A model generated the notes under the pieces. The model searched no databases and was not told the origin of the DNA. It worked only from the letters and a program-made list of their open reading frames with translations. A stretch of DNA of 64,000 nucleotides from Rhodocyclaceae bacterium (GTDB taxonomy: Bacteria > Pseudomonadota > Gammaproteobacteria > Burkholderiales > Rhodocyclaceae). This document shows positions 16,688 through 24,940 of this stretch, piece by piece. The position numbers and the translations under genes are program-made. Position 1 is the first letter of the stretch. Each line of letters opens with the position of its first letter. The stretch covers positions 1 to 64,000 of the forward strand of contig JADJAS010000002.1 of the NCBI GenBank assembly GCA_016704145.1. Direction: 5' to 3'.

Positions 16688-18271
16688 TCAGGAGGCCGTG
16701 TTGCCGACCAGGGCGCCCGGGTTCATCAGGTTCATGGGATCGAGGTGCCGTTTGATGGCGCGCACCAGTTCGGCGTAGGACGGGTCGACATTGGCCAGGT
16801 AGGGATAGGCGCGACCGATCTGGAAATTCACGGCGCCGTGACGGGCCATGATGCGCGCGGATTCCCGCCATAGCTCGTGCGCCAGGCCGCGACGGTCTTC
16901 GCGCGGCGACCGGTCGCGCCAAGCCGCTGGTGGGCTGGTGAGTTCGGTGGCGTCGATATGCAGGTCGGTCACCTCGTCGATCCAGTAGAAACACGGCTCG
17001 AACAGCACGCCGTTGGGCACGTTGGTGGTGAGCGGCGAATAGAGCAGGCCCAGGCGATCGATGTCGGCCCGGCGCGCCGCGATCATGGCTTCGACTTCGC
17101 CGACGGCTCCGACGATGCGGCCGAGCGGCAGGATGCCATGTACCGGCACCCAGCGCTGACCGTCGACGCCCAGGGCCGAGCGCAGCGGGGGAAACGGGCG
17201 GCCGCGCAAGCCCTTCGGCACGATCGGCGGCAGCACCCGGCCGCCGTTGGTGCGGGCCAGGGCCTCGATCTTGTCAAGCTGACGGGCGACGTGCGCGTCG
17301 TCGTCGCCTTCGACCGTCAGATGTAGGGAGTAGGCCGCGTTCTCCAGGTCGCCGGTGCCGGCCAGGGCCATGCCGGCGACATCCTTGAGGCCGGCCAGCA
17401 AGGATTTGCCCGACTTGAGGACGCCGGCGGCGGTCTTGGCCGCTTCGCCGAGCTGCTTGCCCGTTTGGGCGGAATTGCGCGCCTTGTAGGCATCGATGCC
17501 GAAGGCTTCGGCGCCCAGGCCGGAACGCGACAGATCGGCCTGAGTGCGCAGCATGGCGGCGAAGTCGTCGAAGGCGTAGGAGCCAAAGCCCACGGCTTCG
17601 GGCTGCGGGATCAGGCGGAAGCTCGCCGACACCTTGATGCCCAGCGCGCCGGCATCGCCGACCAAGAGGCCGGTCAGGTCGGGGCCGCCCCAGCGCACGA
17701 AGGCCTGGCCGTCGCGCCGGGAAGCGGCGCCGGTGCGCAGGAGTTCACCGTTGGCGAGGACCGCGTCGATGCCGAGCACCGATTCGGCGGCGCTGCCATG
17801 GCGCACGGAACCGAAGAAAACGCTGTTCTGCGAAAGGGTGCCGCCGATGGTGGCGCGCTTGCCGGACAAGGGGCCCCAATAGGGCGTGCGCAGCCCCTTG
17901 GCGGCCAACGCTTCGTGCAGCGCGATCCAGGTGCAGCCGGCTTCGACGGTGACCTGGCGGTTTTCCTCGTCGATCGCCAGTACCCGGTTCATTTTGCGTG
18001 TGTCGAACAGAACGGCGCTTTCGTCGTCGGCGACATAGCCGCCGGTATAGGACATGCCGCCGCCGCGCGGCACGACCGGGTGGCCAGCGGCCGTGGCCAA
18101 CCGCACGGCCGTGGCAACGTCCTGGACGTTCCGCGGCACCACCACGCAGGCCGGCGGCTTACCGCTCCAGAACAGATCGTGGGAAAAATATCGACGCGTC
18201 GTGTCGTCGTCCAGCACCTGCTCGGCGCCAAGGGCGCCGCGCAAGGCGGCCATCAGTTCGCTGTGCTTCAT
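16688..18271 (-). CDS. FAD-linked oxidase, VAO/p-cresol-methylhydroxylase type
   Basis: A 527-residue flavoprotein, started at the ATG at 18,271, which overlaps the upstream stop (ATGA) and follows AGGAAG. The FAD-binding_4 domain covers residues about 35-215 (CVVVPRNVQDVATAVRLA, PRGGGMSYTGGY, GGTLSQNSVFFGSV). The C-terminal substrate cap ends HLDPMNLMNPGALV, a standard VAO end. Together with the next-door cytochrome c it looks like a 4-alkylphenol or hydroxy-acid dehydrogenase of the flavocytochrome kind. The substrate cannot be read from the sequence. Confidence 0.85.
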   Translation of the reverse strand: MKHSELMAALRGALGAEQVLDDDTTRRYFSHDLFWSGKPPACVVVPRNVQDVATAVRLATAAGHPVVPRGGGMSYTGGYVADDESAVLFDTRKMNRVLAIDEENRQVTVEAGCTWIALHEALAAKGLRTPYWGPLSGKRATIGGTLSQNSVFFGSVRHGSAAESVLGIDAVLANGELLRTGAASRRDGQAFVRWGGPDLTGLLVGDAGALGIKVSASFRLIPQPEAVGFGSYAFDDFAAMLRTQADLSRSGLGAEAFGIDAYKARNSAQTGKQLGEAAKTAAGVLKSGKSLLAGLKDVAGMALAGTGDLENAAYSLHLTVEGDDDAHVARQLDKIEALARTNGGRVLPPIVPKGLRGRPFPPLRSALGVDGQRWVPVHGILPLGRIVGAVGEVEAMIAARRADIDRLGLLYSPLTTNVPNGVLFEPCFYWIDEVTDLHIDATELTSPPAAWRDRSPREDRRGLAHELWRESARIMARHGAVNFQIGRAYPYLANVDPSYAELVRAIKRHLDPMNLMNPGALVGNTAS

Positions 18272-19212
18272 GTGCTTCCTCGACTGACATGGAAAGGTGT
18301 TGGCGGCGCCGCCGGCTTCAGCCATTCGATCCATTCGCCGGCGGGGCCGCGCGCGATGGCGAGGCCGCTGGCCGGCCAGCCGGCGCGGGGACGAATGTCG
18401 CGCCAGGCGCCGCCATCGTTCGGAGGCCGGGCCTGGTCGGCCACGAAGCTGACCATGGCGAGGCCGGATGGCAGGGTGTGCGGGTCGTCGTCCGGCGCAA
18501 GTTCGGGAACTTCATCAATTTCGATGAGGCTTGCGCCATCCAGTTGCACGGTGGCCACGGGTCGGGCGCGCTCCGGGTCGACCGCCAGCGCCGCGTTGAG
18601 AGCCGAGACGCGCGTTTCGAAGCGCAGACCGGCGCTGCCGGCCAGTCGCTCGTAGTCGGCCAACGCCGGGTCACGGGCCGCCGCCGCCAATACCGGGATG
18701 AACAGCCGTTCGGCGGTTCGCTGCGCCGGGGCCGGTAAACGGAACGGCGGCACCTGGGCGCGCACCTCGGTGAGATAGAGGACCTCGCCCGCCGGCCCCA
18801 CCGCCTGCATGGCCCAGATGTCGTCGCTGACGGCAAGGGGGCGCGGTTCGCCGCGAATTTGAAATGGCGAAGCGGATAGCGTCCGGCCCAATGCCCGCAC
18901 GTCGGCCACCAGCACCTCCATGGCCAGCCAGCCCAGTCGGCCCAGCGGCGCCGGTGGCGGTGCATGGGGTATCTCCAGCAAGCGCAGCCAGTGCGTGGCC
19001 GGATCGGCGGCATCGGCGCCCAGGGTGACGATTCGCCGACCGGCGAGTCCGGGTTGCCCCCAGGCTTCGGCGATCTCCGCGGCGAGCGTGCAATCCTCGA
19101 CCACCGTCATGTCGAGGTGATCGCGGTAGGCGCGAACCACGGCGTTCACCGAGGCGCAAACCACGGTTCCGCACAGAACGGGGCCAAAGCGGGGCTGCGG
19201 CGACACGGCCAT
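18268..19212 (-). CDS. VOC-superfamily protein
   Basis: A 314-residue protein started at MAVSPQPRFG (ATG at 19,212), 4 bases behind the transporter stop. The N-terminal half reads like a VOC domain (VLCGTVVCASVNAVVRAYRDHLDMTVVED, then YLTEVRAQV), the C-terminal half like a second, degenerate one ending EWIEWLKPA. The three-histidine/glutamate metal set is not complete, so activity is uncertain. Possible isomerase, lyase or binding protein for a pathway intermediate. Confidence 0.65.
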   Translation of the reverse strand: MAVSPQPRFGPVLCGTVVCASVNAVVRAYRDHLDMTVVEDCTLAAEIAEAWGQPGLAGRRIVTLGADAADPATHWLRLLEIPHAPPPAPLGRLGWLAMEVLVADVRALGRTLSASPFQIRGEPRPLAVSDDIWAMQAVGPAGEVLYLTEVRAQVPPFRLPAPAQRTAERLFIPVLAAAARDPALADYERLAGSAGLRFETRVSALNAALAVDPERARPVATVQLDGASLIEIDEVPELAPDDDPHTLPSGLAMVSFVADQARPPNDGGAWRDIRPRAGWPASGLAIARGPAGEWIEWLKPAAPPTPFHVSRGST

Positions 19213-19216
19213 CGTG

Positions 19217-20476
19217 TTACTGACGGTCGAAACGGCGGTAACGTCCCAGCGGCAGCAACAGCAGGGCCCCGGCCAGGAACATGACCGCGGCAATGCGCAA
19301 CGCCGACTGGTAGTTGCCGGCCTGGTCGAAGGCCTTGCCGAACATCACGGGGCCAAGGCCGGCGCCAACGGCGAAAAAGCCATATAGCGTGCCGTAAATC
19401 GCGCCATAGCTCTTCATGCCGAAATAGCGGGCGACGAGGAAGGCCATCAGATCGTACTCGACGCCGGCGGCGAAGCCGATCATGAAGATCGCCAGCCGCG
19501 TCGAATCGTTGTCCAGGCCGCCGCCGGCCAGATACCAGCAGGCGATCGCCGGCACGCTGAGCATGACGAAGGCGACGCCGGGAGCCCAGTAACGATCGAT
19601 CAGCCAGCCCCCCAGGAGCCGCCCGACGATGACCGACAGACCGATCGTGGCGGCGAGGCTGACCACGTCGGCGGGGCCGAAGCCTGCCGTTCGAAGGATG
19701 TTCTCCATGTTGGGAATGGGACCGCCGACGGCATAGGAGATCAACACGAAGGCGGCGGCCAGCAGCCAGAAGCGCCACTCCTTCAGCGTCTCGACGAAAG
19801 TCAGCCCTGGCGTACCGGCGCTGCGGGCACGGTTGGCGACCTGCCGCGCCTCCCGAGAGCGTCCCGTGTCGCCGATATCGTGGAAGGCGAAATAGGCGAT
19901 CGGGAACGCCACCAGCAGCGGCAACGCGCCGATGGCGAGATAGGCGCCCCGCCAGCCGAAGTTCGCGATCAGCCATGCCGTGAGCGGCTTGATGGCGAAG
20001 CCAAACAGTCCCGTGCCGAGCAAGGCGAGGCCGAGGGCCAGACCCTTGCGAACCTCGAAGCGGTTGTTGACCGCGCTGGTCCAGGTGACGGGCAGGGTGC
20101 CGGCACCAAGCACCGCCATGAGGGCCCAACTCAGGTAGAACAATTGAATGTTGCCATTGCCGAAGGCAAAGCTCATGAACGCCAGCGAGAACAGCACTAT
20201 CGAGGTCAAGGCAACACGACGCACGCCATGACGGTCGGCCAGCCAGCCGACCGCCGGACTGGCGACGAGTACGCCGAACACCATGATCGGCAGGCCGACC
20301 ATGATGTCGCCGAACTTCCAGCCGAATTCCTTCGCCAGTTCCGGCGCCAGCATGCCGATGCTGTAGAAGGGGACAGGTGATAGCCCGAGGCCGATGCCGA
20401 ACAGCGCCGCCAGCACCACCGGCCAGCCAGTCCTGAATTCGCCGAAGCCGACCGATTCCCGTTCGTTGCGATCCAT
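19217..20476 (-). CDS. MFS transporter
   Basis: A 419-residue major facilitator with about 12 hydrophobic segments. The loop 2-3 motif is seen as GWLADRHGVRRVAL (residues about 78-91), and a second-half equivalent as GGWLIDRYWAPG. It is in the middle of the inducible operon between VOC genes, so it most likely imports the substrate, a breakdown product, or exports a by-product. The family is consistent with monocarboxylate/aromatic-acid-type MFS carriers but substrate cannot be named. Confidence 0.88.
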   Translation of the reverse strand: MDRNERESVGFGEFRTGWPVVLAALFGIGLGLSPVPFYSIGMLAPELAKEFGWKFGDIMVGLPIMVFGVLVASPAVGWLADRHGVRRVALTSIVLFSLAFMSFAFGNGNIQLFYLSWALMAVLGAGTLPVTWTSAVNNRFEVRKGLALGLALLGTGLFGFAIKPLTAWLIANFGWRGAYLAIGALPLLVAFPIAYFAFHDIGDTGRSREARQVANRARSAGTPGLTFVETLKEWRFWLLAAAFVLISYAVGGPIPNMENILRTAGFGPADVVSLAATIGLSVIVGRLLGGWLIDRYWAPGVAFVMLSVPAIACWYLAGGGLDNDSTRLAIFMIGFAAGVEYDLMAFLVARYFGMKSYGAIYGTLYGFFAVGAGLGPVMFGKAFDQAGNYQSALRIAAVMFLAGALLLLPLGRYRRFDRQ

Positions 20477-20485
20477 GCGCTTCCC

Positions 20486-21067
20486 CTAGGGCTTGTTGTT
20501 GGTAGCCGTCCCCGCCGGGGAGCCGAGAATCTTGTTCAATTCGATGTAGTTGCCATCGGCATCCCATACCGCGCTGAACAGGACGGGAATGATGCCCCCG
20601 CCGGCGGCGGGATAGTCGATGCGCTTGGGCCCGGTATCGACGGTCACGTCGGGGGTGGCGGCAATCCGTGGCCAGCGCTCCTCGAGATCGCGGACGTTGA
20701 CCACCAGAATGGTATCGCCCGCACTGGCGCGTGCCGGCTTCGCCGGAGGCGGCACCGGCTCATCCAGGCGCTGCATCAAGCCCAGCGCGCCAATGAAAGT
20801 GTCGTTGGCGCGAAGCAGAACCAGTCGGACGCGGGATGGCCGCGGCTTGCCACCCTCGTCGCCGCCACTGGCGATGACCTGGTCGTAGATCACGTTCAAG
20901 CCAAGGGTGTCGCGGTACAGTGCCAGGGATTTTTCGACATCCCGCACGACGAAGGTGGTGCGGCGGATATCCACCGGAATGCGTTGGTCACGCGGAACCG
21001 GCTCGGCTCCGGCCCCGATCGAGGTCAGGAGGCAGGCCAGCGACAGCCAGCGGATGGCGCTACTCAC
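20486..21067 (-). CDS. Secreted VOC-domain protein
   Basis: A 193-residue protein with an N-terminal signal peptide (IRWLSLACLLTSIGAGA), then one VOC domain: RTTFVVRDVEKSLALYRDTLGLNVIYD near residue 35 and SAVWDADGNYIELNKI at the end. A VOC domain exported to the periplasm is unusual. Its start overlaps the isochorismatase-like gene by 8 bases. It could bind or isomerise a substrate before uptake; this is only a guess. Confidence 0.75.
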   Translation of the reverse strand: MSSAIRWLSLACLLTSIGAGAEPVPRDQRIPVDIRRTTFVVRDVEKSLALYRDTLGLNVIYDQVIASGGDEGGKPRPSRVRLVLLRANDTFIGALGLMQRLDEPVPPPAKPARASAGDTILVVNVRDLEERWPRIAATPDVTVDTGPKRIDYPAAGGGIIPVLFSAVWDADGNYIELNKILGSPAGTATNNKP

Positions 21068-21695
21068 CGTCGTGTTCCGCGGCGGCCATCGATGCGCCTT
21101 GACATGACCGGAGGAGTGACAGCGTCGCCTCGGTCGTCATTACGTCGCCGACCTTAAGCGCGATGTCGCGCAGGTTGTAGTCGTGGGCGAGGCGGTCGCG
21201 GTCGTCGCAAGCGTCGGCGACCACCGCGACGCGGAAGTCGCATTGCAGGGCGTCGACCGCGGTGGCGCGCACGCAACCGCTGGTGGAAAAGCCGCAGACC
21301 ACGACGGAATCGACCGCCTGGTCGCGCAGCAGGCCGCGCAAGGGGCTATCGAAAAACGCGCTGGGCACGGTCTTGCGCAAGATTGTTTCACCCGCACGGG
21401 GGGCGACGCGCGGGTCGATCGCGGCCCAGCGGCCGTTGGCAGCCAGTTCATCAAGCACCGGCAGTTTCATGCGGAAGACGCGGGCTTCATCGGGCGAGGC
21501 ATAGGCATTGACGGTATAGACGACCGGCGCGCCGCGCCCGCGGAAATTATCCAGCAGCAAGGCGACGTTGCGCAGCGCCGCCGAGCCATCCAGACCCAGC
21601 GGCGATGCCGGGTCGGTAAAGCCGAGGGTCGCGTCGATGACCAGAAGCGCCGGGTGTCCGCCCAGGCCGACGGAACTATTGGGCAAGGTGGTCAT
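21060..21695 (-). CDS. Isochorismatase-family hydrolase
   Basis: A cysteine hydrolase of 211 residues. The catalytic triad is visible: D21 (ALLVIDATLGF), K108 (ETILRKTVPSAF), C141 (STSGCVRATAVD) with the usual cis-peptide region before the Cys. I begin at MTTLPNSS (21,695); the frame extends 12 codons but with no binding site. Members with this triad cleave C-N amide bonds (nicotinamidase, N-carbamoylsarcosine amidase, maleamate amidohydrolase). In this cluster a half-amide hydrolase role fits. It lies 10 bases from the lyase gene. Confidence 0.88.
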   Translation of the reverse strand: MTTLPNSSVGLGGHPALLVIDATLGFTDPASPLGLDGSAALRNVALLLDNFRGRGAPVVYTVNAYASPDEARVFRMKLPVLDELAANGRWAAIDPRVAPRAGETILRKTVPSAFFDSPLRGLLRDQAVDSVVVCGFSTSGCVRATAVDALQCDFRVAVVADACDDRDRLAHDYNLRDIALKVGDVMTTEATLSLLRSCQGASMAAAEHDGE

Positions 21696-21705
21696 GGCGC
21701 CGGCT

Positions 21706-22638
21706 TCAGTCGCCGGCCTTCTGTTCGACATTCTTCAGCCGGCGGGCATCTTCCGCGCACAGCCACTGGGCGGTCCGGCCGCCCAGCGACGCTCCGGTGA
21801 TGCTGGTCGCCACTGCCATGGCCAGGCGCAGCTTCGCAATGTCGATACCGGTGTCGAAACCACACTGCTCAGCCATGAGCACCAGATCCTCGGTGGCCAG
21901 ATTGCCGGCGGCCCCCGGGGCGAAGGGGCAGCCACCCAGGCCGCCGACGCTGGTGTCGAAACCGCGAATGCCCTCTTCCATCGCCGCCCAGGCGTTGGCC
22001 AGCGCGAATCCCCGCGTGTCGTGAAGATGCAGGGAAAGACGCTCGGCGCCGAAACGTCGGACGGCGTGATGCAGCAGTTTGCCGACTGCCCGGGGCGCGG
22101 CGGCGCCGATGGTATCGGCGATCACGACTTCGACCGCGCCAGCCGCGAACATCCGTTCGGTGAGGTCGATTACCCGGTCCTCGGCAACCAAGCCCTCGAA
22201 CGGGCAGGCAAAGGCAACCGCGACATAGGCCTTGCCGGTCATGCCCGTGCCAATGCCGGCGGCAAGCGTCGATGCGCACACATTCGTCGCCTCAGGCAAA
22301 CCCATGTTGATGTTCCGCCGATTCATTGTCTCGGTGGCCGAGAGCACGACCGCAAACTCCCGCACACCGGCTTGATGGGCACGTTCCAGGCCCCGCTCGT
22401 TGGGCACCAGCGCCGAGTAGCGAATCCGCTGCGGGTCGGGCAAACGAGGAAATAGCTCCGAAGCGTCGGCCATCTGCGGGACCGCCTTGGGCGAGACGAA
22501 ACTGGTCGCCTCGATGGCGGCGACACCGGCATCGACCAAGGCCGAGATCAGCCGCAACTTGTCGTCGCAGGAAACCTGACGCGGCTGGCTTTGCAGGCCG
22601 TCGCGCGGTGCTACTTCGTTGATCCTGAGTTTTTCCAC
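21706..22638 (-). CDS. HMG-CoA-lyase-like (citramalyl-/hydroxyacyl-CoA lyase) enzyme 1
   Basis: First gene of the operon; about 310 residues from a GTG at 22,638 (uncertain; no better start is in the frame). The DRE-TIM-like features are EVAPRDGLQSQ, the divalent-metal motif HLHDTRGFALANA, and the loop GGLGGCPFAPGAAGN with the conserved Cys. This type cleaves 3-hydroxy-3-methyl(aryl)acyl-CoA to acetyl-CoA and a ketone/keto acid. A second copy (41,364-42,326) occurs in this cluster. The substrate is probably not HMG-CoA itself but a branched hydroxyacyl-CoA of the pathway. Confidence 0.88.
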   Translation of the reverse strand: MEKLRINEVAPRDGLQSQPRQVSCDDKLRLISALVDAGVAAIEATSFVSPKAVPQMADASELFPRLPDPQRIRYSALVPNERGLERAHQAGVREFAVVLSATETMNRRNINMGLPEATNVCASTLAAGIGTGMTGKAYVAVAFACPFEGLVAEDRVIDLTERMFAAGAVEVVIADTIGAAAPRAVGKLLHHAVRRFGAERLSLHLHDTRGFALANAWAAMEEGIRGFDTSVGGLGGCPFAPGAAGNLATEDLVLMAEQCGFDTGIDIAKLRLAMAVATSITGASLGGRTAQWLCAEDARRLKNVEQKAGD

Positions 22639-22702
22639 GACTGATCCGATCGATACACGTGATTCGCCATTAAAACAAGTTGCGCCGCAGCGCGAATTCA
22701 GC

Positions 22703-22718
22703 TGGCACGCGAGTTGAA
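22703..22718 (+). promoter_or_regulatory. Possible sigma54 promoter toward the regulator
   Basis: TGGCACGCGAGTTGAA has a perfect -24 half but GA instead of GC at -12. It would give a ~245-base leader for the regulator gene. Weaker than the divergent minus-strand promoter 4 bases away; it may be chance. Confidence 0.3.
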
Positions 22719-22721
22719 TGA

Positions 22722-22737
22722 AGCAACTATCCTGCCA
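22722..22737 (-). promoter_or_regulatory. Sigma54 promoter of the 22.6-15.3 kb operon
   Basis: On the minus strand TGGCAGGATAGTTGCT has GG and GC spaced exactly as -24/-12 (consensus TGGCAC-N5-TTGCW). It lies about 85 bases before the GTG of the first lyase gene and directly upstream of a divergent sigma54 activator gene. Confidence 0.75.
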
Positions 22738-22845
22738 GACGAGATGCATTGGTCGGTACAGGTAGCGGGATGAAACAATCTCGCCATCATCGAGATGTAC
22801 TGCGGATTGTCTTGCCGGCCCGAGACCTGCCCCTGAATTCGATCG

Positions 22846-22882
22846 TGAAACTATTGAAACACTTTCGCTGTATCATGAAACA
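22846..22882. promoter_or_regulatory. Cluster of TGAAAC half-sites (activator binding)
   Basis: Three TGAAAC elements (22,846; 22,855; 22,876) stand here, the last as the near-palindrome TGTATCATGAAACA (22,869-22,882). They are 108-145 bases upstream of the minus-strand sigma54 promoter and about 100 bases before the activator gene, so they may serve activation and autoregulation. The same element recurs at 28,740, 35,589 and 60,801. Confidence 0.5.
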
Positions 22883-22973
22883 TATTTGTGGGATCATCGC
22901 GCATGGTGGCGCGGTCATCGTCCATTCCAGTCGATCTTGGTCGGCTGGTCGTGAAATCTGTTGAGGGAGCATC

Positions 22974-24917
22974 ATGCCGTCAAGACGGGAACGTAAACCA
23001 CGCCTTTGCATCCTGAGCTACCAGCGATTGAGTCACCTGGTGCGAACCATCATTCCCGAATACAGCCATCGGGCGGAAATCGACATGACGGAGGTTGTGT
23101 TTCAGGATGCGTTGGATCTCGGCCGTGAGATTGAAAGCAAGCGGCAGTACGACGTGATCATCTCGGCCGGCGCCAACGCGGAACTGCTGCGAGACACGCT
23201 CAATTTTCCCGTCGTGTCCATCAAGGTCACCGGATATGACTTGCTGGTGGCCTTAACCAAGGCCGGAGAGATTTCCGACCATGTTGGCGTCGGCATCTAT
23301 CAGGAGAAGATCGAAAGACTGGAGTCGGTCAAGCATCTGCTGCAAGTCAAGATTACCCAGCAGACATACCAGACGGTCGCTGACGCCCGAGAATGTGTCT
23401 GGCGTTTGCGCAACGACGGATTGAAGGTGATCGTCGGTTCGAGCCTGGTCGTTGAACTGGCCGAGGCCTGCGACCTGGTGGGTATCCTCGTGTATAGCCC
23501 CGAATCGATTCGACAGGCCATCGAAGACGCGCTCCAGATAGCCGAACTTTCCGTCCGAGAGGACGCCCGTTACGACAGTTTGAACTCGGTGGTGCGCCAT
23601 CTGCGCGAGGCGGTGCTGGCGGTTGATGCGCAACACCGGATTACCGCGATCAACCCCTCGATGGAACAGTTGATCGGCTTGCCGCGTCCGGCCTTGTTGG
23701 GACGCAACCTGGGCGAGGTGGCTCCCGACCTTTCCCTGGAGCGTGTGTTGGGCGAGCGGGAACCGGATGTGGGGACGGTTCTGACTTACGGCGGCAAGTC
23801 CTACCTGGTGTCGAGGACGCCATTGCGAGAACTCGGCAGTATCACCGGCGCGGTACTCGTCATGTACGACACGCAAACCATTCAACGCGCCGACGTCGTC
23901 GTCCGCTCGCAGCGAAAGTCGAAGGGATTCGCCGCCCGATACAGCTTTGATCAGATCATCGGCGTCAGCCCGACGCTGCAGCAAGCGTGCTCCGTGGCGA
24001 AGCGTTGCGCCCATTCGACATCGACAGTCCTGATCACCGGCGAGAGCGGCACCGGGAAGGAACTGTTTGCGCAGGCGATCCATAGCGCGAGCCCGCGTGG
24101 CGGTGGGCCATTCGTCGCCCTGAATTGCGCTTCGTTTCCCGAGACGCTGCTTGAAAGCGAGTTGTTCGGTTACGAAGATGGTGCCTTTACCGGATCGCGC
24201 AAGGGCGGCAAGCCGGGGTTGTTCGAAACCGCACATACCGGGACGGTGTTTCTCGACGAGATTGGCGACATGCCGGTCTCATTGCAAACCAGATTGCTGC
24301 GCATCCTGCAGGAGCGCGAGGTGGTTCGGCTCGGCGGCGTGCAGCCCATTCCCGTTGATGTGCGCGTCATTGCCGCGACACATTGCGACCTGACCGAGTG
24401 GATCCAGAAAGGCAGGTTCCGCGCTGACCTCTATTATCGCCTCAATATCCTGAGGGTCGCCTTGCCGCCGCTTCGCAGCCGGCGCGAGGATATCGGCGTG
24501 CTGGCTCAGAAACTGCTGCAAGGCAGCCTGCGTCGCCAGGGCTGCGCCTTGCAGGCCGAGCAGGTTCTGGCTCCATTGTTAAGCACGCTCCACGAGTATT
24601 ACTGGCCGGGCAACGTGCGTGAACTGGAGAACGTGATGGAGCGGTTTGCGGCCTATCTCGGCGCGGCCGAGAGTCTTGCCGGCATCGACTACGACGGCTT
24701 CATCCTGGAGGCCCCGGAGTTGCACTCGGCGCACGCCGGCATGCCGTGCGCCGAAGCCGGTCATGCTCACGCGTTGCCGATGACGGACAAACTCCCGGTG
24801 GCGGACAACTTGTCCGTGGCTCAAGCCTTGTCGCGGACGAAGGGGAACCGGCGCATGGCGGCTGAAATGCTTGGCATCAGCCGAACGACGCTATGGAGAA
24901 AAATGCGCGAGGGTTGA
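22974..24917 (+). CDS. PrpR-type sigma54-dependent transcriptional activator
   Basis: A 647-residue enhancer-binding protein. Residues about 10-195 form a PrpR_N ligand-sensing domain (YDVIISAGANAELLRD, PVVSIKVTGYDLLVAL), residues about 205-305 a PAS domain, and 325-560 the AAA+ domain with Walker A GESGTGKE (356-363), the sigma54-contact loop GAFTGS (403-408; usual GAFTGA), Walker B TVFLDEIGDMP and arginine-finger FRADLYYRLN. The C-terminal Fis-type HTH ends GISRTTLWRKMREG. PrpR_N regulators sense acids or CoA esters of catabolic pathways. The many sigma54 promoters around it make it the likely master switch of the 15-61 kb cluster. Confidence 0.93.
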   Translation: MPSRRERKPRLCILSYQRLSHLVRTIIPEYSHRAEIDMTEVVFQDALDLGREIESKRQYDVIISAGANAELLRDTLNFPVVSIKVTGYDLLVALTKAGEISDHVGVGIYQEKIERLESVKHLLQVKITQQTYQTVADARECVWRLRNDGLKVIVGSSLVVELAEACDLVGILVYSPESIRQAIEDALQIAELSVREDARYDSLNSVVRHLREAVLAVDAQHRITAINPSMEQLIGLPRPALLGRNLGEVAPDLSLERVLGEREPDVGTVLTYGGKSYLVSRTPLRELGSITGAVLVMYDTQTIQRADVVVRSQRKSKGFAARYSFDQIIGVSPTLQQACSVAKRCAHSTSTVLITGESGTGKELFAQAIHSASPRGGGPFVALNCASFPETLLESELFGYEDGAFTGSRKGGKPGLFETAHTGTVFLDEIGDMPVSLQTRLLRILQEREVVRLGGVQPIPVDVRVIAATHCDLTEWIQKGRFRADLYYRLNILRVALPPLRSRREDIGVLAQKLLQGSLRRQGCALQAEQVLAPLLSTLHEYYWPGNVRELENVMERFAAYLGAAESLAGIDYDGFILEAPELHSAHAGMPCAEAGHAHALPMTDKLPVADNLSVAQALSRTKGNRRMAAEMLGISRTTLWRKMREG

Positions 24918-24940
24918 GCCGGAACGCCAGAAGTCGGCTG

